Shown piece after piece: positions 7,394 through 10,742 of a DNA stretch of 10,742 nt. Every line of letters starts with the position of its first letter. Position 1 is the stretch's first letter. The translations under genes and the position numbers were made by a program. The DNA is from CAZEID01 sp964512075 (GTDB lineage Bacteria; Patescibacteriota; WWE3; 9FT-COMBO-53-11), in NCBI GenBank assembly GCA_964512075.1, contig CAZEID010000024.1:1-10742 (forward strand), in the 5' to 3' direction. The notes under the pieces were generated by a model that was given only the letters and a program-made list of their open reading frames with translations, had not been told where the DNA came from and did not search any database.

Positions 7394-7423
7394 CCCTAAG
7401 AGAGGCTTCGGCTTTTCTTAGGG
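7394..7423 (+). terminator. Hairpin with UUCG tetraloop, probable terminator without a good U-tract
   Basis: Thirteen consecutive pairs (7394-7406 with 7411-7423, two of them G-U) close a UUCG tetraloop. The hairpin lies 76 bp after the stop at 7317. No U-run follows, so it may be a weak or factor-assisted terminator or a 3'-end stabilising structure. Confidence 0.5.
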
Positions 7424-7537
7424 CCAGGGAACTTTTCGGGATGTGCTGTCCTTCGCACTAGCACTCAGGTTGCAATTCGCTATTGCGAATGATCTTAGCA
7501 TAGGAACAGCAATCGCGGAAAGCTCCTTGGTAGGTGC
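7424..7537 (+). other. Non-coding stretch with nested inverted repeats
   Basis: The gene-free gap runs from 7318 to 7626. Besides the UUCG hairpin and promoter P3, it holds an inner hairpin ATTCGC/GCGAAT (7475-7480 with 7485-7490, loop TATT). This is nested inside GCTGTCC (7445-7451) and GGAACAGC (about 7502-7509), which pair with one bulge. I see no convincing open frame here. It could be a small RNA or an operator region; nothing in the sequence decides between these. Confidence 0.3.
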
Positions 7538-7566
7538 TTGACGCCTATCTCATCCCGTTGTAAACT
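7538..7566 (+). promoter_or_regulatory. Sigma70-type promoter P3 for the zinc-ribbon-like gene
   Basis: TTGACG (7538-7543), 17-nt spacer, TAAACT (7561-7566). The inferred leader contains a small GC hairpin, CGCGC/GCGCG (7578-7582 with 7588-7592). The SD AGGAG (7614-7618) is 8 nt before the ATG at 7627. The -10 is a 4/6 match, so assignment rests on spacing and on the match to its neighbours. Confidence 0.6.
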
Positions 7567-7626
7567 ATAAGATATATCGCGCATCCGGCGCGTTTAAAAC
7601 CCCTGAAAGGGAAAGGAGAGATTAGA

Positions 7627-8169
7627 ATGGCCGAGAACATTAAGTTCGAGGTCGGGCAGCGGCTCCGCGAGATCGACGGGTACCAACAGGTGCTCGTGAT
7701 CGAGCTCCGTTGTCCCTTGTGCGCAGCGGGAGGCAAGACGGATCCCGTCGCCATTCCGGCCACGCGCGCTTGGCGGCCGAACTTCTCCCAACTGGAGGAG
7801 AAGGCCAAGCAACTACCGGCCCTTTCGGCCCTGTTCGAGGAGACCGAGAAGGGCAAGCGGGCTCGGCTGACTTGCGGACCCCACGGTCAGCAACTCCGCA
7901 AGGCCGGCATCTGGACCGACATGTTCCACCTGGTCCTGGAGCGGGCTCGCGAGCGCCGGCAGCAGTCCGAGCTTTCTACCATCGCCACCCTGCTGGGGGG
8001 CGAGCAGGTGGAAGCTGTTCAGGCTGTTGGCCGGAAGGTTGACCGGCGCCGGGGTCGGGCCGTTGCCAAAACGGCCGACAGCGAGGCTAGGGAGAGTGAA
8101 GGCCGCCGGCCGAAGCCTTCCCGCAAGCCGCGCCGAAGCCGCCGAGATCAGGAAGAAGGCGCAGACTGA
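7627..8169 (+). CDS. Putative zinc-ribbon protein with basic C-terminal tail, function unknown
   Basis: I do not recognise this 180-aa protein. CPLC (Cys29, Cys32) and a later C-G-P-H (Cys83, His86) could form a split C2-CH zinc site. Between and after these lie helix-prone, charged segments (SQLEEKAKQLPALSALFEE; FHLVLERARERRQQ). From about residue 135 the chain becomes low-complexity and strongly basic (GRKVDRRRGR, KPSRKPRRSRR) and ends DQEEGAD, which suggests nucleic-acid or ribosome binding. No membrane segment or signal peptide is visible. Codon use differs from neighbours: 26 of codons 2-31 end in G or C, against 14 of 30 in pnp. That fits high expression or separate ancestry. The gene has its own promoter, a strong SD with 8-nt spacing and a terminator 15 bp after the stop. 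Coding is well supported; the zinc site is inference. Confidence 0.7.
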   Translation: MAENIKFEVGQRLREIDGYQQVLVIELRCPLCAAGGKTDPVAIPATRAWRPNFSQLEEKAKQLPALSALFEETEKGKRARLTCGPHGQQLRKAGIWTDMFHLVLERARERRQQSELSTIATLLGGEQVEAVQAVGRKVDRRRGRAVAKTADSEARESEGRRPKPSRKPRRSRRDQEEGAD

Positions 8170-8183
8170 TCTCGGCTGCCACC

Positions 8184-8236
8184 AGCCCCCCATCTGAATG
8201 AACCGCAAGGTTTTCGGTGAGGGGCTTTTCTTTTTT
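8184..8236 (+). terminator. Intrinsic terminator, its U-tract running into the next -35 box
   Basis: AGCCCC (8184-8189) pairs with GGGGCT (8221-8226). Inside is AACC-GCAA-GGTT (8201-8212). TTTTC followed by six Ts comes next. The last Ts (8235-8236) are the first bases of the TTGACT -35 box, so the end of one unit and the start of the rRNA unit share bases. Confidence 0.75.
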
Positions 8237-8263
8237 GACTTTCTTTTCAATCTCTGCTAATGT
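8235..8263 (+). promoter_or_regulatory. Promoter P4 of the tRNA-Ala/23S operon
   Basis: TTGACT (8235-8240), 17-nt spacer, TAATGT (8258-8263) preceded by TG at 8255-8256, an extended -10. It shares TTGACTTTCTTTT with P1 and has the same TAATnT-type -10 at the same spacing. The start point would be near 8270. It is the only promoter I can see upstream of tRNA-Ala. Confidence 0.65.
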
Positions 8264-8276
8264 AACTAACAGCGAA

Positions 8277-8362
8277 TGGCAAAAGCTTTCCACATAGTTC
8301 AGGTTCCGCCCCAAGCGGGGGAACTTTCTGGGTAGCGTTTCTTTAACTCAAAGCTTTTGCCA
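8277..8362 (+). promoter_or_regulatory. Structured rRNA leader: 13-bp closing stem with inner hairpin
   Basis: Bases 8277-8289 and 8350-8362 are perfectly complementary (13 bp). Inside, GTTCAG (8297-8302) pairs with CTGGGT (8328-8333, including G-U pairs). Above it is a bulged stem TTCC-G-CCC / GGG-GGAA (about 8304-8323). The 3' side carries a boxA-like element. The 3' arm shares four bases (8359-8362) with the terminator stem that follows, so the two cannot both form completely. 6S and SRP RNA were considered and do not fit. Confidence 0.65.
8337..8348 (+). promoter_or_regulatory. boxA-like antitermination element in the leader
   Basis: GTTTCTTTAACT shares the 8-nt core TCTTTAAC with E. coli rrn boxA (GCTCTTTAACA). 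boxA RNA is bound by NusB-S10 to make RNA polymerase resistant to termination. It sits 10 nt before the intrinsic terminator stem, on the route into tRNA-Ala and 23S. The match is by eye to a known consensus. Confidence 0.55.
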
Positions 8363-8381
8363 GCTTCGCGCTGGCTTTTTT
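8359..8381 (+). terminator. Intrinsic terminator inside the rRNA operon leader
   Basis: GCCAGC (8359-8364) pairs with GCTGGC (8370-8375) around TTCGC, followed by six Ts. It lies after promoter P4 and only 12 nt before tRNA-Ala, with no room for another promoter between. It must therefore be read through for stable-RNA synthesis, or else a short ~110-nt leader RNA is released. Confidence 0.75.
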
Positions 8382-8393
8382 AATGATTAGCCA

Positions 8394-8468
8394 GGGCCGG
8401 TAGCTCAGCGGAAGAGCGCCTCATTTGCAATGAGGAGGTCGAGGGTTCGATCCCCTCTCGGTCCACCA
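8394..8468 (+). tRNA. tRNA-Ala (anticodon UGC)
   Basis: A full cloverleaf is present. The acceptor stem is 8394-8400 with 8458-8464, including the G3-U70 pair that marks alanine tRNAs. The D arm is GCTC/GAGC (8403-8406, 8414-8417). The anticodon stem is CCTCA/TGAGG with loop TTTGCAA and anticodon TGC at 8426-8428. The T stem is GAGGG/CCCTC around TTCGATC. Discriminator A8465 is followed by an encoded CCA (8466-8468). It decodes GCA (and by wobble other GCN) codons. It stands 5' of 23S as in ordinary rrn spacers, but no 16S or tRNA-Ile precedes it in the window. Confidence 0.97.
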
Positions 8469-8530
8469 TTCGACGCGCTGCGCTTGCTCTTGGCAAGCCA
8501 GCAAGGAGAATGTTCTGAGCATGGTCGAAG
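8469..8530 (+). repeat. REP-like inverted element in the tRNA-23S spacer
   Basis: TTCGAC (8469-8474) and GTCGAA (8524-8529) form the outer arms. GCTTG/CAAGC (inside, near 8483-8500) forms an inner stem. The right half, CTGAGCATGGTCGAAGG, resembles the CTGAGC-n-GTCGAAGG half-sites of dispersed extragenic palindromes seen in many bacteria. It may serve as a processing stem separating tRNA-Ala from pre-23S. Whether it is repeated in this genome cannot be judged from one copy. Confidence 0.4.
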
Positions 8531-8536
8531 GACAAA

Positions 8537-8547
8537 GCACTTTGACA
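8537..8547 (+). promoter_or_regulatory. Second boxA-like element, before 23S
   Basis: GCACTTTGACA differs from the E. coli spacer boxA GCTCTTTAACA at two positions. It sits about 60 nt before the mature 23S, as a spacer boxA does. An 8-bp hairpin, GCTATCAG/CTGATAGC (8569-8576 with 8588-8595), lies between it and the 23S start and is a likely processing or boxB/boxC-like element. Confidence 0.5.
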
Positions 8548-8845
8548 TCGTAATAGGGTAATTAAGTTGCTATCAGGAGAAGCGAAACTGATAGCGGAAA
8601 CAGAAGGTCTTTATTTAAGGTAGATGATGGATGCCTTGGGGCAAGGAGCTGATGAAGGACGTGCCAGACTGCGATAAGCCTCGGTGAGCTGTCAAGAAGC
8701 GTTATTAACCGGGGATTTCCGAATGGGGTAACCCAGTCCGTAGGGACTACCGCTTGGCCAAGTTCCCGCCTTTCGGCGGGATATTAACCGAGTTGGAAGG
8801 AACTCAGTGAAGTGAAACATCTCAGTAACTGAAGGAAGAGAAAAC

Positions 8846-8905
8846 GCACCCCGCAAGGGGTGATTCCTCGAGGCCGACCTCAATTGAGGTTCGCCTTGCG
8901 GAATC
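8846..8905 (+). other. Extra segment in 23S domain I, two hairpins
   Basis: E. coli and B. subtilis have only about ten to fifteen bases between AAGAGAAA and GATTCCC before GTAGCGGCGAGCG. Here about 60 extra bases form CACCCC-GCAA-GGGGTG (8847-8862) and a long irregular hairpin. The latter is closed by GATTCC/GGAATC (8862-8867 with 8900-8905), with ACCTC-AATT-GAGGT at its tip. The 8-mer GTGATTCC occurs at 8860-8867 and again at 8908-8915. Confidence 0.7.
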
Positions 8906-9152
8906 TAGTGATTCCCTAAGTAGCGGCGAGCGAAAGGGGAGCAGCCCAAACCCCGCCTTCGGGCGGGGGGTTATAGGACCTGCTTTTAGAAGATCAAAGG
9001 TAGGAGAATGTCCTGGAAAGGGCAGCCGCAGAGGGTGAAAGCCCCGTAACTGAAACTGGCGATCTTCTTGCAGGATTCCTGAGTACTACGGGATAGGTGA
9101 AAGCCCGTAGGAATTCGGCCGGACCACCGGCCAAGGCTAAATACTCTTTGCC

Positions 9153-9191
<39 letters not shown>

Positions 9192-10417
9192 CACCCCGGT
9201 TAGGGGAGTGAAATAGAAACTGAAATCATCTACTAACAAGCAGACGGAGGGATGTACCATACGGTACGTCCTGACGTCGTGCCTATTGAAGAATGAGCCG
9301 AGGAGTTGCCGGACGCAGCGAGACTAACCGAGTTGGAATCGGGAAGTCGGAGCGAAAGCGAGTCCTAATTGGGCGATTAGTTGCGTTCGGCAGACCCGAA
9401 GCCTGGTGAGCTAACCATGGGCAGGATGAACCCCGTCGAAAGGCGGGGGGAGGTCCGAACCGGTGTGCGTTGCAATGCGCTCGGATGACCTGTGGTTAGG
9501 GGTAATATGCCAATCGAACCAGGTGATAGCTGGCTCTCCCCGAAATGTATTTAGGTACAGCCTCAGCGAGTAACGGTGGGGGTAGAGATACTGGAAGGAA
9601 TGCCGAGCCCGTGAGGGCATCGCTTCCTACCAAACTCCGAATACCATCGCGAAATCGTTGGGAGTGAGAACACGGGAGCAAGTTCCGTCGTTCCAAAGGG
9701 AAACAGCCCAGACCATCAGTTAAGGTCCCTAAGTTGGATTTAAGTGGGAAAGGTAGTGGAATTCCTTAGACAGCCAGAAGGTAGGCTCAGAAGCAGCCAT
9801 CCTTAAAAGAGTGCGTAACAGCTCACTGGTTGAGGAATTCCGCGCCGAAAATGTAACGGGGCTCAAAATCCACACCGAAGCTATGGATTTGCCGCAAGGC
9901 GAGTGGTAGGGGAGCGTCCCGTCGACAGCGAAGGTTCAGCGTAAGCTGAGCTGGAGTTTACGGGAGTGAGAATCTCGGCATGAGTAACGATTGGCGGTGA
10001 GAATCCGCCGCACCGAAAGTTCAAGGTTTCCTCCGCTCTGGTCGTCATCGGAGGGTTAGTCGGTCCTAAGCTGAGGTCGAAAGGCGTAGGTGATGGACAG
10101 CCGGTTAATATTCCGGCACTTTCGCCCGGTTCGAGGGGGTAACGTTTTCCAAAGTTGCGAGCGTTCAGATGGTTGGACGTCTTCCGCACCAAGGGGTCTG
10201 GTTGGCAAATCCGCCAGGCGCAAACCAAGGTGCGGCGGGGAGTCCCGTAAGGGGCAACTCGCGAGGCTGGGGAACCTAGAAAAACCTCTAAGTTACGCCG
10301 GGTGAAATCCGTACTGCAAACCGACTCAGGTGAACTGGATTAGTAATCCCAGGTGCGCGGGAAAACGTTCTTTGAGGAATTCGGCAATTTAGCCCCGTAA
10401 GTTCGCGATAAGGGGTG

Positions 10418-10561
10418 CCCTCCTACCTTTTTGCCACTTAGTTCAGCGGCGGCGCAAGGGCGAATAGCCCTGCCCTATTCGGGCACAGCGCCGCGGTAAG
10501 TTCCTAAATAAAATTTAGGACTTAGACGAAAGTTGTTCTAGGAAGCAAAAAGGTGGGAGGG
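10418..10561 (+). other. Helix 63 expansion of 23S rRNA on a 17-bp stem
   Basis: Bases 10418-10434 pair with 10545-10561 in 17 unbroken pairs (one G-U). The 110 enclosed bases contain GCGGCGC/GCGCCGC (10449-10455 with 10488-10494), CGAATAG/CTATTCG inside it (10461-10467 with 10475-10481) and TCCTAAAT-AAA-ATTTAGGA (10502-10520). Conserved 23S flanks, AAGGGGTGCC before and GTCGCAGTGA after, place it at helix 63. It has no open frame and no obvious group I or II intron core. Confidence 0.8.
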
Positions 10562-10742
10562 TCGCAGTGACAAGGCTCGAGCGACTGTTTAACAAAAACA
10601 CAGGTCTCCGCTTAACCCGTAAGGGGATGTATGGGGGCTGACGCTTGCCCAGTGTCCGTCGGTTAAGGAGCGGTCTAAGATTATCTCAAGGACCAACCCA
10701 AAGCCCGGATAAACGGCAGCAGTAACTATAACTGTTTTAAAG

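Noticed and set aside
6932..7399. 155-residue plus-strand open frame overlapping the 6703 gene
   Set aside because: It starts inside the better-supported frame with no SD and gives a Ser/Trp/Arg-rich shadow product.
8264..8381. Leader RNA as 6S RNA or SRP (4.5S) RNA
   Set aside because: At ~110 nt it is shorter than 6S RNA, and the SRP tip motif (GGAAGGAAGCAGC-type) is missing. The boxA and tRNA/23S context fit an rRNA leader better.
10435..10544. Helix 63 insert as a group I or group II self-splicing intron
   Set aside because: It is only 110 nt, with no recognisable catalytic core or domain V and no frame. Expansion segment or excised intervening sequence fits better.

Overview
The window is bacterial and nearly all of it is read from the plus strand. 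An information-processing and RNA-decay cluster fills roughly the first 6.2 kb: the 3' part of infB (IF-2), rpsO (S15), pnp (polynucleotide phosphorylase), a family 4 uracil-DNA glycosylase and a ribonuclease J. Next come three small genes of unknown function (6274-6522, 6703-7317, 7627-8169). Each has its own sigma70-type promoter and a strong Shine-Dalgarno (SD) sequence. The last 2.5 kb is a stable-RNA operon: a promoter, a structured leader, tRNA-Ala(UGC), a short spacer and the first ~2.1 kb of 23S rRNA, which runs off the end of the window.

The organism cannot be named from this window. A Patescibacteria/CPR-like or other deep-branching lineage is a reasonable inference. infB runs straight into rpsO-pnp without rbfA or truB. 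S15 has a ~38-residue Lys/Ala-rich N-terminal extension. RNase J is short and has Gly in place of the motif C His. The 23S rRNA carries extra segments. tRNA-Ala/23S is not preceded by 16S anywhere in the window. Each trait occurs in other groups too, so confidence is moderate to low.

The cluster combines translation (IF-2, S15), 3'-5' decay (PNPase), 5'-3'/endonucleolytic decay (RNase J) and base-excision repair (UDG). Spacing is 8-88 bp with no terminator between genes, which is consistent with one transcript. None of its visible starts has a good SD. The three genes downstream all have AGGAG exactly 8 nt before the start codon.

The most notable part is 8235-8393. The -35 box of the rRNA promoter overlaps the U-tract of the preceding terminator. 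The leader forms a 13-bp stem whose 3' arm overlaps an intrinsic terminator, and a boxA-like sequence lies just before it. tRNA-Ala and 23S seem reachable only by reading through that terminator, which looks like obligatory antitermination control. The 23S has a ~110-nt insert on a 17-bp stem at helix 63 and a ~60-nt extra segment in domain I. At the window edge it departs from the near-universal sequence at E. coli ~1924-1930, a known intron hotspot.
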